From contig NZ_RHOG01000008.1 in assembly GCF_003946405.1 (NCBI RefSeq), positions 1 to 64,000 of the forward strand: a stretch of 64,000 bases of DNA. The letters are read 5' to 3'. The notes under the pieces were generated by a model. The model was not told where the DNA came from. It made no database searches and saw nothing but the letters and a program-made list of their open reading frames with translations. Below are positions 47,306 to 56,422 of this stretch, piece by piece. Numbering within the stretch: position 1 is the stretch's first letter; every line of letters begins with the position of its first letter. Position numbers and translations under genes: made by a program. This DNA is from Lacticaseibacillus yichunensis (lineage in GTDB: Bacteria; Bacillota; Bacilli; Lactobacillales; Lactobacillaceae).

Positions 47306-47341
47306 AAAAAGTTCAGGTCGCCAAGCGGCTTGGACTTTTTG
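47306..47341 (+). terminator. adhE terminator
   Basis: AAAAAGTTCAGG...TTGGACTTTTT form an imperfect stem ending in T5. Confidence 0.75.
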
Positions 47342-47469
47342 TTTTCTAGCTGGGACGCAAAGGGCCACGCCAAGCCCCTTCTTGAAAAATACGGTGTCGG
47401 CGCACCCACGGCCCGTCACCTGATCGCACAGGCGGTTCCTGCCACGCTGGATTATCAGAATTGTGATGA

Positions 47470-47498
47470 ACACGCCTAGGTAAAAGGCGTGTTTTTTT
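47470..47498 (+). terminator. Second terminator upstream of the DtxR-type gene
   Basis: The perfect stem ACACGCCT/AGGCGTGT is followed by T7, about 130 bases after the adhE terminator. No gene between the two is recognised. Confidence 0.9.
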
Positions 47499-47555
47499 GC
47501 CTGAGTTCATGCATAATAGAGAGGACACATCACGGACAAAAAGTAAGGGTAGATA

Positions 47556-48206
47556 ATGACACCAAATAAAGAAGATTATTTAAAAATGATTTTTGAACTC
47601 GGCGGCGACACGGCGCTGATCTCCAACAAACAGATCGTCAGCGGTCTTGATGTTTCCGCCGCCAGCGTCAGTGAGATGATCGCCAAGCTGGTCGAGCAGC
47701 ACTATGTCACCCACACGCCGTATCAGGGCATCAAACTGACGGCAAGCGGCCAGAAAAATGCCGCGCTATTAGTGCGCAATCATCGTCTCTGGGAAGTCTT
47801 TTTGGTGCAGTCACTGGGCTACCCCGTCGATGCCATTCACCAGGAGGCGGAAAAACTGGAACACGCGACAACACCGGAAATGGCGCTACGCCTGTCCAAA
47901 ATGCTGGGGGATCCGCAATATTGTCCCCATGGCGGCGTGATTCCAGATGGCGATGGCCATTATTTTGACCAGAGCCGGGTCCCGCTGGCCAGCCTTGAAG
48001 TGGGGCGAAAGGGGCACATTGAGCGGGTCGTCGACGAAGCGGCGCTGATCGATTATATTTTTGGCCTTGGCCTGCACATTGAAGATCATTTCACCGTGGT
48101 GGCCAAGGATGACGAGACGATCAGCCTTCAACAGGCGCGCACTGGCAAAATACTGCCAATCGAATTGAAGCGTGCCAATCATATTTTTGTGGATCTTGCG
48201 ATCTAA
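47556..48206 (+). CDS. DtxR/MntR-family metal-dependent regulator
   Basis: A 216-residue repressor. The winged helix (MTPNKEDYLKMIFELGG, VSAASVSEMIAKLVEQHYV) is at about 1-65. The helical dimerisation domain with metal-ligand residues (RNHRLWEVFLVQSLGY, EAEKLEHATTPEMALRL) follows. A C-terminal SH3-like domain (about 150-216) makes it the long form. It is Mn2+- or Fe2+-responsive by family. zwf begins 12 bases downstream, so they may be co-transcribed. Confidence 0.88.
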   Translation: MTPNKEDYLKMIFELGGDTALISNKQIVSGLDVSAASVSEMIAKLVEQHYVTHTPYQGIKLTASGQKNAALLVRNHRLWEVFLVQSLGYPVDAIHQEAEKLEHATTPEMALRLSKMLGDPQYCPHGGVIPDGDGHYFDQSRVPLASLEVGRKGHIERVVDEAALIDYIFGLGLHIEDHFTVVAKDDETISLQQARTGKILPIELKRANHIFVDLAI

Positions 48207-48218
48207 AGAGGAGCGAAC

Positions 48219-49700
48219 ATGACAGAAACACACGCAGTCATTATTTTGTTTGGCGGCTCGGGCGATCTGGCCCGCCGCAAGCTGTATCCCGCGTTGTTTG
48301 GTCTGTACAAGCGCGGTATCTTGCATGATCATTTTGCGGTGATCGGCACTGCCCGGCGGCCCTGGAGTGATGAGCATTACCGGGACATTATTTGCGGCGC
48401 GCTGGAAGATGATTCCGATTACACGCTCGAGCTGGCCCGGGCGTTTGCCTCGCATTTCTATTACCAGTCGCACGATGTCACGGACGCGGCGCATTATGTG
48501 ACGCTCAAGGACCTGGCGCAAAAGCTGGATGATCAGTATGAGGCGGCGGGCAACCGGCTGTTTTACATGGCGATGGCCCCGAATTTCTTCTCGACAATCG
48601 CCGAGCACATCAAGTCCGAGGCGCTGCTGGCTCCAAATGGCTTCAACCGGCTGGTGATCGAAAAACCGTTTGGCCATGATTTTGCCAGTGCCAAGGCCTT
48701 GAATGACTCGATCACGGCGACCTTCCACGAAGAGCAGATCTATCGCATCGATCATTACCTCGGCAAGGAAATGACTCAGGCGCTACTGGCGCTGCGGTTC
48801 GCCAACCCGATGTTTGAGGCGATCTGGAACAAGGATTATATTCAGGACATGCAGATCACGCTGGCCGAAGCGGTCGGCGTTGAGACGCGGGCCGGTTATT
48901 ATGAAACAGCCGGCGCCTTGCGCGATATGGTGCAAAATCATGTCATGCAGTTGCTGGGCTTTTTGACTATGGCCAAACCGGCGGCGATGACCCCGGAAGC
49001 GATTCACGAGGTCAAGCGCGAGGCGTTTGAGCAGCTGCATCTATACACTGAAGAAGAGGCGGCGGCGAATTTTGTCCGGGCACAATACGGGGCGGCGACG
49101 ATCGCCGGCACCAACATCAAGGCCTACCGCGACGAAGATGGCGTGGCGCCGGATTCGCTGACCGAGACCTTTGTTGCAGGAAAAATTCTGACCGACCAGC
49201 CTGCATTGGCCGGGGTGCCGATCTATGTGCGTACGGGCAAGCGCCTGACGCGCAAGTCGACCCAGATCACGGTCACCTTCAAACCGGTCGGCACAGGCTT
49301 GTTCGGCGATGATGCTAAGGCGTCGGCGCTGACGATCTATATCGAGCCAACGGAAGGCTTCACGCTGCAGATCAACGGCAAAACGATCGGCCAAGCGCAA
49401 AGTTTGATGCCAGAAGAATTGCATTATCAGCACGACGCGCAGGTGACGGCGCGCGCGCCGGAAGCCTATGAGCGCTTGATCGAAAATGCGCTGGAAGGCG
49501 ATCAGACCAACTTCACCAATTGGCATGAGTTGGCGCAGACCTGGCGCTTTGTCGATGTCATCGAAAGCGCCTGGCGCAAAGACAGCACGATGCTGACGTA
49601 TACGCCAGGGTCGATGGGGCCACGCGAAGCCAGTCAGCTCTTGGCGAAAACAGGGTCCAGCTGGTACTGGCAACCGACGCGCATTCAAATGGCAGATTAA
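48219..49700 (+). CDS. zwf: Glucose-6-phosphate 1-dehydrogenase
   Basis: A 493-residue enzyme, first step of the oxidative pentose-phosphate/phosphoketolase route, producing NADPH or NADH. The nucleotide motif LFGGSGDLARRKLYPAL is at about 9-25. The substrate motif RIDHYLGKE (about 177) and the EKPFGHD loop are intact. The upstream DtxR/MntR gene suggests a shared transcript. Confidence 0.96.
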   Translation: MTETHAVIILFGGSGDLARRKLYPALFGLYKRGILHDHFAVIGTARRPWSDEHYRDIICGALEDDSDYTLELARAFASHFYYQSHDVTDAAHYVTLKDLAQKLDDQYEAAGNRLFYMAMAPNFFSTIAEHIKSEALLAPNGFNRLVIEKPFGHDFASAKALNDSITATFHEEQIYRIDHYLGKEMTQALLALRFANPMFEAIWNKDYIQDMQITLAEAVGVETRAGYYETAGALRDMVQNHVMQLLGFLTMAKPAAMTPEAIHEVKREAFEQLHLYTEEEAAANFVRAQYGAATIAGTNIKAYRDEDGVAPDSLTETFVAGKILTDQPALAGVPIYVRTGKRLTRKSTQITVTFKPVGTGLFGDDAKASALTIYIEPTEGFTLQINGKTIGQAQSLMPEELHYQHDAQVTARAPEAYERLIENALEGDQTNFTNWHELAQTWRFVDVIESAWRKDSTMLTYTPGSMGPREASQLLAKTGSSWYWQPTRIQMAD

Positions 49701-49735
49701 CGCGCTGGTTTTACCTGGTTCAATGAAAGAAAACG

Positions 49736-49765
49736 GTCGGTGGCAGCGGTGCCCCGGCTTTTTTT
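49736..49765 (+). terminator. zwf terminator
   Basis: The stem GTCGG-t-GGCA/TGCC-c-CGGC with GCGG-type loop is followed by seven T. It lies 21 bases before dinB. Confidence 0.78.
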
Positions 49766-49785
49766 CGCGGGAAGGAGGGCGCATC

Positions 49786-50889
49786 ATGGCGCTATTTGAA
49801 TTGCCGATGCGCAACGACACCCAGCGCCGGATCTTACATGTTGACATGGATGCGTTCTACGCTTCGATCGAGATGCGTGACGCGCCGGCGTTGCGTCGCC
49901 GCGCGCTGGTGATTGCGCATGATCCACGCACCACTGGCGGAAAAGGGGTCGTCACGACCGCGAATTACGTGGCCCGGCAGTATGGCGTGCATTCTGCGAT
50001 GCCTGCCAATGAGGCATTGCGGTTGGTGCCGAAACACTTGCTGACGTTCAAAGATCCGGATTTCACCAAGTACCGCGCGGTGTCGCATCAGATTCACGAT
50101 ATTTTTCGTCAGGTGACGGACTTGATGGAGCCTGTTGCGTTGGATGAAGCCTATTTGGATGTCACGGCCAACCACGATTTTCCCAGCAAGGTCGCCTTGG
50201 CGCTGTGGCTGCAAGACCAGATCCGTGAAGCGACCCAATTGACTTGTTCATTTGGCCTGTCGTACAACAAGTTTTTGGCCAAGGAGGCGTCGGAATACAA
50301 CAAGCCCCGCGGCCGGACCGTGATCATGCCAGCCCAGGCCCAACTGTTTTTGGACGCCTTGCCGATCGCGGCGTTTCGCGGTGTTGGGAAAAAGACGTTG
50401 CCGAAACTTGAGGCGATGGGCGCGATCGATGGGGCGCATCTGCGGGCTTTTTCGCAAAGTGAGTTGATCGACGCTTTTGGCAAATTCGGCTTCGGCCTGT
50501 ATCAACACGTCCGCGGCATCGATCTGCGGCCGGTCGAACGGCGCGTGGCCAAATCCATCGGCAAGGAAGAGACTTACCGCACGTTTTTGACCACGGAGAC
50601 ACAGGTCCGCGAGCGGTTAGAGGCGCTGGCCGCCATGGTGGAAGACGCCTTGGCACGGCACCAAATGCATGGCAAAGTCGTGGCGCTCAAAGTCCGCGAC
50701 AGCGAGTTTGAGACGCAAACAAGGCGGCGGACCCTCGATCATTTCATCGCGGATCGCCAGCAGCTCTTCGACCAGGCTTGGTCCTTGTGGCAAGAGCGCG
50801 CCGAACGCCCAGCCGGCGTCCGGCTGCTCGGTATCACCATGACAGGCCTGGAGCCGGCGCAGTACGTGAATCTGGATCTGGACGTGTGA
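49786..50889 (+). CDS. dinB: DNA polymerase IV (Y family)
   Basis: A 367-residue translesion polymerase. The catalytic motifs VDMDAFYASIEM (about 22) and ALDEAYLD (about 120) carry the metal-binding acidic residues. VVTTANYVARQYGVHSAM is the finger motif and FRGVGKKTLPKL the thumb helix-hairpin-helix. ATG 49786 follows GGAAGGAGGG; the frame's upstream extension runs through the zwf terminator and is rejected. No LexA box is obvious. Confidence 0.94.
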   Translation: MALFELPMRNDTQRRILHVDMDAFYASIEMRDAPALRRRALVIAHDPRTTGGKGVVTTANYVARQYGVHSAMPANEALRLVPKHLLTFKDPDFTKYRAVSHQIHDIFRQVTDLMEPVALDEAYLDVTANHDFPSKVALALWLQDQIREATQLTCSFGLSYNKFLAKEASEYNKPRGRTVIMPAQAQLFLDALPIAAFRGVGKKTLPKLEAMGAIDGAHLRAFSQSELIDAFGKFGFGLYQHVRGIDLRPVERRVAKSIGKEETYRTFLTTETQVRERLEALAAMVEDALARHQMHGKVVALKVRDSEFETQTRRRTLDHFIADRQQLFDQAWSLWQERAERPAGVRLLGITMTGLEPAQYVNLDLDV

Positions 50890-51200
50890 GGGAAGTTCTG
50901 TGAGGACGCTGTGTGCATCCTATAAGCAGAACAGCCGGTGCATACGATTCATATGAATTCTGTCATCCAGCCTAGAACGATGCGACGATCATTCCGGCAG
51001 AGCCTCAGTCTTCCTATGAGTCAGGCACGTTGACGGCTGAGCGTGGCTGTTTCCGCTTTTACGCTGAGGCGGATCGACTCATGGGGTGACCGTCAGAGAG
51101 CAGGCCGGCCAGGGTGATAGGACATGTCCTCGATGTGAGGCCGGAGTCTGCCCGTACTCTGCTGCAAAAACAAAAGACCACAACCACAACGACCCGCGTG
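50890..51200. other. Gap of ~310 bases with strong secondary-structure potential
   Basis: No ORF is credible. Visible structure includes GTTCTG-tg-AGGA...TCCT-ataag-CAGAAC (50895-50931), the palindromes ATTCATATGAAT (50947-50958) and AGGACATGTCCT (51119-51130), and a long interrupted stem CAGAG-GCAG-CCGGCC...GGCCGG-CTGC-CTCTG near 51091-51164. I see neither a clear promoter nor a T-tract, so it may be a dinB 3' region or an unassigned RNA. Confidence 0.4.
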
Positions 51201-51219
51201 CTCAAAGGCGCGCAGCCGT

Positions 51220-51228
51220 ATGGTATAC
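51220..51228 (+). promoter_or_regulatory. Extended -10 promoter of ytoI
   Basis: TGGTATACT is an extended -10 box 32 bases before the ATG; the -35 box is weak. Confidence 0.55.
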
Positions 51229-51260
51229 TGAAGCGGAATACAGTGAAGCGAGGCAGCGCT

Positions 51261-52586
51261 ATGGCGACGAAACACGAACAGATTCTCAACTACATCATGA
51301 ACTTGGCAGTCGGCACGAAGATCTCCGTGCGCCGCATCGCCAGACGCGAAAAAGTCAGCGAAGGCACGGCTTATCGCGCGATCAAGGAAGCGGAAAATAC
51401 CGGCCTCGTCTCGACCATCGAGCGTGTCGGGACCATTCGCATCGAGCAAAAACCGATCAACAACATCGACTCACTGACATTCAAGGTCCTCGTCACCCTG
51501 ATCGATGCGCGCGTTTTGGGCGGATCGGCCGGCTTGAAAAAGAAGCTGGATAAATTTGTCATTGGCGCGATGACGCCAGACGAAATGTTGCGCTACATCA
51601 CGAAGAATTCCTTGGTGATCATCGGTAATCGCGAAGATGCCCAGCGCCTGGCGCTCCAAAATGGGGCGGCGGTCCTGATCACCGGTGGGTTTATGACCTC
51701 CGATGCCGTGATCAAGCTGGCCAACCGGTTTGAATTGCCTGTTTTGCAGACGAGTCACGACACCTTCACCGTCGCCACGATGATCAACCGCGCACTGTCC
51801 GACCAGGCGATCAAGCAGGATATCATGACGGTGGCCTCGCTCTACACCCCGCTGAAGGACACGAAGATCGCCCATCCGGATCAGACCGTGGCCGATTTTT
51901 CTGCGTTGCGCGGCGATCGCGGCGATTTTGTCTTGCCGATCATCACGACAAGCGGCCGGCTTGTTGGCATTGTGACGCCCCGTGAGATCGCCGGGAAAAA
52001 ACAGACCACACCGCTTGAACGCGTGATGCTCAAGGACCCGCAGACCGTGAAGCCTTATCTGTCGGTGACGACAGTGGGCCACACGATGCAAGGCAATGGT
52101 GAAAATGTGATGCCGGTGGTCGATGACTCCTGGCAACTCCTCGGTATCGTGACGCGCAGCGCTGTTTTTGCCAGCTTGGCCGAACTTGGCCACAACAGCC
52201 AGGACAAAACCACGATCGCGGATTCCGTGATCGCTCAGCTCACCACGGTCGGTGCGCCGGAAGATCAACCGGCCAGATTTGCGCTGCACACGACGCCAAT
52301 GATGACCAACGCGCTGGGGACCTTGAGTTTTGGGGTGCTGAGCGAGGCGGTCAACTCATGTGTGACGAAATTCCTGAACGCGACCGGGCGGCGCAACGTG
52401 TTGATCGAACAATTGTCGCTGACGACTTTTCGGCCGATTCAGCTCGAGTCGATCGTTAACATCGCCGTCACGCCGCTTGAGCTCACGAAGCACGAGGGGA
52501 CGCTGGATATCGACCTTCAAACAGATGGCTTGCCAGTCGCAAAGGCCATCGTGACCTGTCAATTACTAGAAAGGAACCAGAAATGA
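51261..52586 (+). CDS. ytoI: YtoI-like regulator with HTH, DRTGG, CBS and hotdog domains
   Basis: A 441-residue multidomain protein. Residues 1-60 form a helix-turn-helix (VRRIARREKVSEGTAYRAIK). About 70-180 is a DRTGG domain. About 195-310 holds paired CBS domains (TVADFSALRGDRGDFVLPII, LSVTTVGHTMQ), which usually bind adenosyl nucleotides. About 325-440 is a PaaI/4HBT hotdog. The domain order matches Bacillus YtoI, of unknown function. It overlaps nrnA by four bases, so the two are probably co-translated. Confidence 0.85.
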   Translation: MATKHEQILNYIMNLAVGTKISVRRIARREKVSEGTAYRAIKEAENTGLVSTIERVGTIRIEQKPINNIDSLTFKVLVTLIDARVLGGSAGLKKKLDKFVIGAMTPDEMLRYITKNSLVIIGNREDAQRLALQNGAAVLITGGFMTSDAVIKLANRFELPVLQTSHDTFTVATMINRALSDQAIKQDIMTVASLYTPLKDTKIAHPDQTVADFSALRGDRGDFVLPIITTSGRLVGIVTPREIAGKKQTTPLERVMLKDPQTVKPYLSVTTVGHTMQGNGENVMPVVDDSWQLLGIVTRSAVFASLAELGHNSQDKTTIADSVIAQLTTVGAPEDQPARFALHTTPMMTNALGTLSFGVLSEAVNSCVTKFLNATGRRNVLIEQLSLTTFRPIQLESIVNIAVTPLELTKHEGTLDIDLQTDGLPVAKAIVTCQLLERNQK

Positions 52587-53545
52587 TTCAACAAGAAATC
52601 TTAACCGAGATTCAAAAATACGACACGATCATCATCCATCGCCACATCAATCCGGATCCCGATGCGCTTGGCAGCCAGATCGGTTTGGCCGAGATCTTGC
52701 GGGCCAGTTTTCCGGCGAAACACATCTATCAAGTCGGCAGTGAAGTAGGCGACCTCGCCTGGTTTGGCCAGGAGCAGGAAATCGGCGATGACCTGTATCA
52801 AGACGCGCTGGTGATCGTCACGGATACTGCCGATACGCCGCGGGTGTCGGATGACCGCTTCACGACGGGGAAAATGCTGATCAAGATCGATCATCATCCC
52901 AATGACGATCCGTATGCCAAGCTTAACTGGGTCGACAACGATGCCAGTTCGGCCTCCGAGCTGATCTATGATCTGGTCGCCGCAAGCGATGGCCTTTTGA
53001 CGGTCAACGCGGCCGCCGCGCGGATGCTGTATGGCGGCATCGTCGGCGATACCGGTCGCTTCCTCTACAACAACACGACACCGCATACGTTCCAAGTCGC
53101 GGCGGAGCTGATCAAGCAGGATTTCGATCCGGCCAAGGTCAACAATCAGATGAATTCTCTGACACTGGCCCAAGCGCGCCTGCAGAGCTATGTTTTCGAT
53201 CATCTGACGGTCACCCCCGCCGGCGCAGCGAGCGTCGTGATTCCGCAAGCAACGATTCAAGGCTTGGGGCTTGCGGATGATGAAGTCTCCGCGGCAGTCA
53301 GCACCCCTGGCCGCTTAGCGGAAGTCCAGTCATGGCTGGAGTTCGTTGAGAAAAAAGACGGCACCTATCGCGTCCATCTGCGCTCGAAAGGCCCAATCAT
53401 CAACGAATTGGCCAAGGCGCACAATGGCGGCGGGCACCCCTTGGCATCCGGCGCAAACGCCCAGGACCAAGCGGAGATCGATGAGATGATCACCGCCTTG
53501 GCCGCGTTGGTCGAGGCTTACCAGAAAGCAGGACAAAATGGCTAA
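52583..53545 (+). CDS. nrnA: DHH/DHHA1 phosphoesterase NrnA
   Basis: A 320-residue oligoribonuclease/pAp-phosphatase. DHH motifs: HRHINPDPDALGSQIGLAE (about 19-37), VTDTADTPR and the namesake IDHHPNDDPY (about 105). The DHHA1 motif NGGGHPLASGAN binds substrate near the C-terminus. Family members degrade short RNAs, pAp and pApA from c-di-AMP. It overlaps both ytoI and the helicase gene. Confidence 0.95.
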   Translation: MIQQEILTEIQKYDTIIIHRHINPDPDALGSQIGLAEILRASFPAKHIYQVGSEVGDLAWFGQEQEIGDDLYQDALVIVTDTADTPRVSDDRFTTGKMLIKIDHHPNDDPYAKLNWVDNDASSASELIYDLVAASDGLLTVNAAAARMLYGGIVGDTGRFLYNNTTPHTFQVAAELIKQDFDPAKVNNQMNSLTLAQARLQSYVFDHLTVTPAGAASVVIPQATIQGLGLADDEVSAAVSTPGRLAEVQSWLEFVEKKDGTYRVHLRSKGPIINELAKAHNGGGHPLASGANAQDQAEIDEMITALAALVEAYQKAGQNG

Positions 53546-54884
53546 TCAATTTGCTCAGTACACCTTGCGTCCCGAAGTGCTTCAGGGCCTGGACGCGATG
53601 AAGATCACCACGCCGACGCCGATTCAGGCCAAGGTCATTCCAGCCGTTTTGCGCGGCGAAAGCATCATCGGCCAAAGTCAGACTGGCTCAGGCAAGACGC
53701 ATGCCTTTTTGGTGCCGATCTTGTCGCACATCGACGTGGCCAAGGATGAGGTTCAGGCCGTGATCACGGCGCCATCACGGGAGCTGGCGACCCAACTTTT
53801 CACCGTCGCCGAGCAGCTCGGCCAGTTCATACCGGGCTTGCGCATGCAAAACTATGTCGGCGGCACCGACAAGCAAAAACAGATCGACAAATTACATCAT
53901 CAACAGCCCCATTTGGTCATTGGCACACCAGGCCGCGTCCTGGACTTAATGCAAGATGGGGCGCTGGCGGCGTACACGGCGCAAGTCTTTGTTGTCGATG
54001 AAGCCGACATGACCCTGGACATGGGCTTTTTAGGCGATGTGGATAAGATCGCGTCGACCTTCCCGGCTGGCCTGCAGATGTTGGTCTTTTCCGCCACGAT
54101 TCCGCAAAAGCTCCAGCCATTTTTGAAAAAATACATGGCGAATCCCACCACGATCATGATCAAGCCGCAGTCGGTGATCGCCGATACCGTCGAGAATCTG
54201 CTGATCGCGTCCAAGGGACGGGATAAAAATCAATTGCTGTATCAGCTCCTGACAATGGGCGAGCCGTTTCTCGCACTGATCTTTGCGAACACGAAGACCT
54301 CGGTGGATGCGATTCATCACTACCTCACCGAGCAAGGCCTGAAAGTGGCGAAGATTCATGGCGGCCTGCCACCACGTGAACGCAAGCGCGTGATGAAGGA
54401 AGTCGTTGACCAGAAGTTCCAATACGTGGTGGCGACGGATCTGGCCGCCCGCGGCATCGATATCGAAGGTGTGTCGCTGGTGATCAACGCGGAGCTGCCA
54501 AAGGACAACGAGTTCTTCGTTCATCGGGTGGGGCGGACCGGGCGCAATGGCCTTTCAGGGACTGCGATCACTTTGTATGAACCCGGTCAAGAAGCGCAGA
54601 TCGCCGAATTGGAGCATCTCGGGATTCATTTTGCCCCAAAGCAGGTCAAGGATGGCCGCATCGTCGATAGTTATGATCGTGATCGGCGTCGCAGTCGCAA
54701 GCCGCAAGCCGATACGCGATCGGGCCGCATCAAGGGCATGGCAGCCAAGGCCGCCAAGACCAAGATGCCAGGCTACAAGAAAAAGATCAAGAAAGCCGCG
54801 GACAAAGAGGCTTGGTTCAATCGCCGGGTTGAAAAACGTGACGCGGCCCGCACCGCGCGGAAGCAAAACAAGAAGGAATACTGA
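53538..54884 (+). CDS. cshB: DEAD-box RNA helicase (CshB-like)
   Basis: A 448-residue ATP-dependent RNA helicase. Motifs in order: Q motif TPTPIQAKVIPAVLRG (about 24), I GQSQTGSGKTHAF, Ia APSRELATQL, II VDEAD, III FSATIP, V ATDLAARGIDI and VI HRVGRTGRNG. The last ~80 residues are a basic tail (DRDRRRSRKPQADTRSG, KMPGYKKKIKKA), as in cold-shock helicase CshB. It overlaps nrnA by eight bases. Confidence 0.9.
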   Translation: MANQFAQYTLRPEVLQGLDAMKITTPTPIQAKVIPAVLRGESIIGQSQTGSGKTHAFLVPILSHIDVAKDEVQAVITAPSRELATQLFTVAEQLGQFIPGLRMQNYVGGTDKQKQIDKLHHQQPHLVIGTPGRVLDLMQDGALAAYTAQVFVVDEADMTLDMGFLGDVDKIASTFPAGLQMLVFSATIPQKLQPFLKKYMANPTTIMIKPQSVIADTVENLLIASKGRDKNQLLYQLLTMGEPFLALIFANTKTSVDAIHHYLTEQGLKVAKIHGGLPPRERKRVMKEVVDQKFQYVVATDLAARGIDIEGVSLVINAELPKDNEFFVHRVGRTGRNGLSGTAITLYEPGQEAQIAELEHLGIHFAPKQVKDGRIVDSYDRDRRRSRKPQADTRSGRIKGMAAKAAKTKMPGYKKKIKKAADKEAWFNRRVEKRDAARTARKQNKKEY

Positions 54885-54916
54885 CCGTTTCGTCAACGTG
54901 TGAAAGCAGGAAAATG

Positions 54917-55846
54917 ATGGCAAGCCAGGATCTTTTGATGGACAATTGGCGGCTTTTGCCGGATGACCGGCGCCGCTTTATCTTTGAACAACTCACGCGG
55001 TATTTTCTCAGCCCACTTTTGGCAGTTGATGCGTTGGTGCCGGTGAGCGTCAGCTATTTTGGCCAGGTGCTGCAGACCTTCGACGCTTTGATCGGTGGCG
55101 AGTGGTTGCGGTTCGTGCCAGGTCAGCGCCACGTCAAGCTCGGTATTGAGACGCCACTGCCGACTGAGCTTGCCGGGTTGGCCGAGTCGCTGGGTCTTTC
55201 CAGCCAGGAGATGCGTGATCAGCTCAGTGCGCCTGCCGTGGTGGACTTGCCGCCGATGCTGGTTGCCCGCAGCAGCGTGGCCAGCGATGAGGAAGTGATC
55301 GGCCAGATCAATTTGACCACGCAGGTTTTTCGCGGCAATCATTTTGCTTATGTGCCGTACAAGCCCACCGTGCTGTCACTGATCGAGCCACGGACCACCT
55401 CGCTAGATCCCGCGGCCCAAGAGCCTTGGCCGGCGGTGTTGACCGCGGGCCAGGTCGTGCTTCGCTTGGCCAGCAGCCATCATTATCAGGTCGCGCTCAA
55501 GCATCGCTGGACCAAGGCGGCACTGGTCAAACAACTCGGCGGCTTCGGGTTTGCGTTGCCGACAGCTCGGGACTATGAATGGTTGCTGGGCGGCGGCTTT
55601 TTACAGCTGTTTGCCTGGGGAAACGCGGTGCCAGAAACGCTGCCGGCGTATCTGCCAAACCGCTTTGGCCTGACCTTCCCAACGCAGCGGTCAAGCGCCG
55701 AATTGACGCAAGGGGATGAGGTTGCGGCCGCGCCTTATCAAAAGGGGGACTCGCTGTTGAAGCTGTCACCATTTTATCGGGCGGCGGTGGCACAACCGTT
55801 TGAGCAGCAGCGGTATCGGAAATTGGTGCGGATCGAGCTGAATTAG
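54917..55846 (+). CDS. Hypothetical protein with an FGE-sulfatase-like motif
   Basis: A 309-residue protein I cannot assign. It has no membrane segment. Near residues 215-250 it reads FALPTARDYEWLLGGG...FAWGN, which recalls the LPTEAEWEYAARGG...YPWG signature of formylglycine-generating/SUMF1-like proteins; the rest does not obviously match. ATG 54917 is chosen for AGGA five bases upstream (ATG 54914 is too close). It follows the helicase by 32 bases and may share its transcript. Confidence 0.7.
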   Translation: MASQDLLMDNWRLLPDDRRRFIFEQLTRYFLSPLLAVDALVPVSVSYFGQVLQTFDALIGGEWLRFVPGQRHVKLGIETPLPTELAGLAESLGLSSQEMRDQLSAPAVVDLPPMLVARSSVASDEEVIGQINLTTQVFRGNHFAYVPYKPTVLSLIEPRTTSLDPAAQEPWPAVLTAGQVVLRLASSHHYQVALKHRWTKAALVKQLGGFGFALPTARDYEWLLGGGFLQLFAWGNAVPETLPAYLPNRFGLTFPTQRSSAELTQGDEVAAAPYQKGDSLLKLSPFYRAAVAQPFEQQRYRKLVRIELN

Positions 55847-55947
55847 AGCAGGTGCGCCGGGATGGCAGGGGACTTCATGCACCCGAGGCGGGTTAGGTGT
55901 TCCATCCCGCGGGTCTCCGCACCTTTTTCAGTCGGGCTCCGGCCCGC

Positions 55948-56030
55948 ATGGTGGAAGCATCTAGGCAACTCAAACGCTCGATGGCAAAGAGCGCCCTCAA
56001 GCGCTTGAGCCGACTTAGCTGTTCCACCAT
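55948..56030. repeat. Palindromic intergenic repeat, family 2, unit X1
   Basis: Arms ATGGTGGAA...TCTAG and CTTAGC...TTCCACCAT, with inner CTCAA/TTGAG, fold into a long hairpin. Constant words CCATCCCGCGGGTCTCCGCACC flank it on both sides (55902 and 56027). Confidence 0.75.
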
Positions 56031-56074
56031 CCCGCGGGTCTCCGCACCCTTTTCAGTTGGGCTCCGCGCGGCAT

Positions 56075-56151
56075 GTCTGAGGCATCTAGTCGACCTGGGC
56101 ACGCATGGCTAAAAGCGCCATACGCGCCTAGGCCGCACTAGCTGCTCAGAC
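56075..56151. repeat. Palindromic intergenic repeat, family 2, unit X2
   Basis: Arms GTCTGAGgcaTCTAGT and ACTAGCtgCTCAGAC, inner CCTGGG/CCTAGG. Nearly the same as unit Y2 downstream of alaS (ACGCATGGCTAA and CGCCGCxCTCCGCACCCT shared). Confidence 0.78.
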
Positions 56152-56181
56152 CTGAACGCCGCGCTCCGCACCCTTTCTTGT

Positions 56182-56210
56182 TTGACACGCCCTGTCTCTC
56201 TTCGTATAAT
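56182..56210 (+). promoter_or_regulatory. Consensus promoter of alaS
   Basis: TTGACA (56182-56187), exactly 17 bases and TATAAT (56205-56210): both boxes are perfect. Confidence 0.92.
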
Positions 56211-56216
56211 GAGCCA

Positions 56217-56409
56217 TTGTTAGGATATGTGTTCGAGTTGGCTGACCATCCAGAAAATGCGGTATTGCTGAGAGCCGTGTGGTCCATGTCGAGCATGCTC
56301 CCTGATCATCAAGTGAATACATCAATGAAGTGGTAAACGATCAACATCGTTGCAAACAAGGTGGTACCGCGCGCAAGCGTCCTTGAATATGCAGCGGTGT
56401 TTTTATTTT
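56217..56409 (+). promoter_or_regulatory. T-box leader of alaS
   Basis: The T-box sequence AACAAGGTGGTACCGCG (56355-56371) pairs with the acceptor end of uncharged tRNA. A terminator stem (ACCGC 56366 with GCGGT 56394) is followed by a T-rich run. GCT in GAGCATGCTCCC is a plausible alanine specifier. Low charging of tRNA-Ala should allow read-through into alaS. Confidence 0.88.
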
Positions 56410-56422
56410 GGGAGGAAAACAG

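Noticed and set aside
55897-56112. Short open frames inside the family 2 repeats
   Set aside because: They arise from palindromic GC-rich DNA read in both directions and have no ribosome binding sites.
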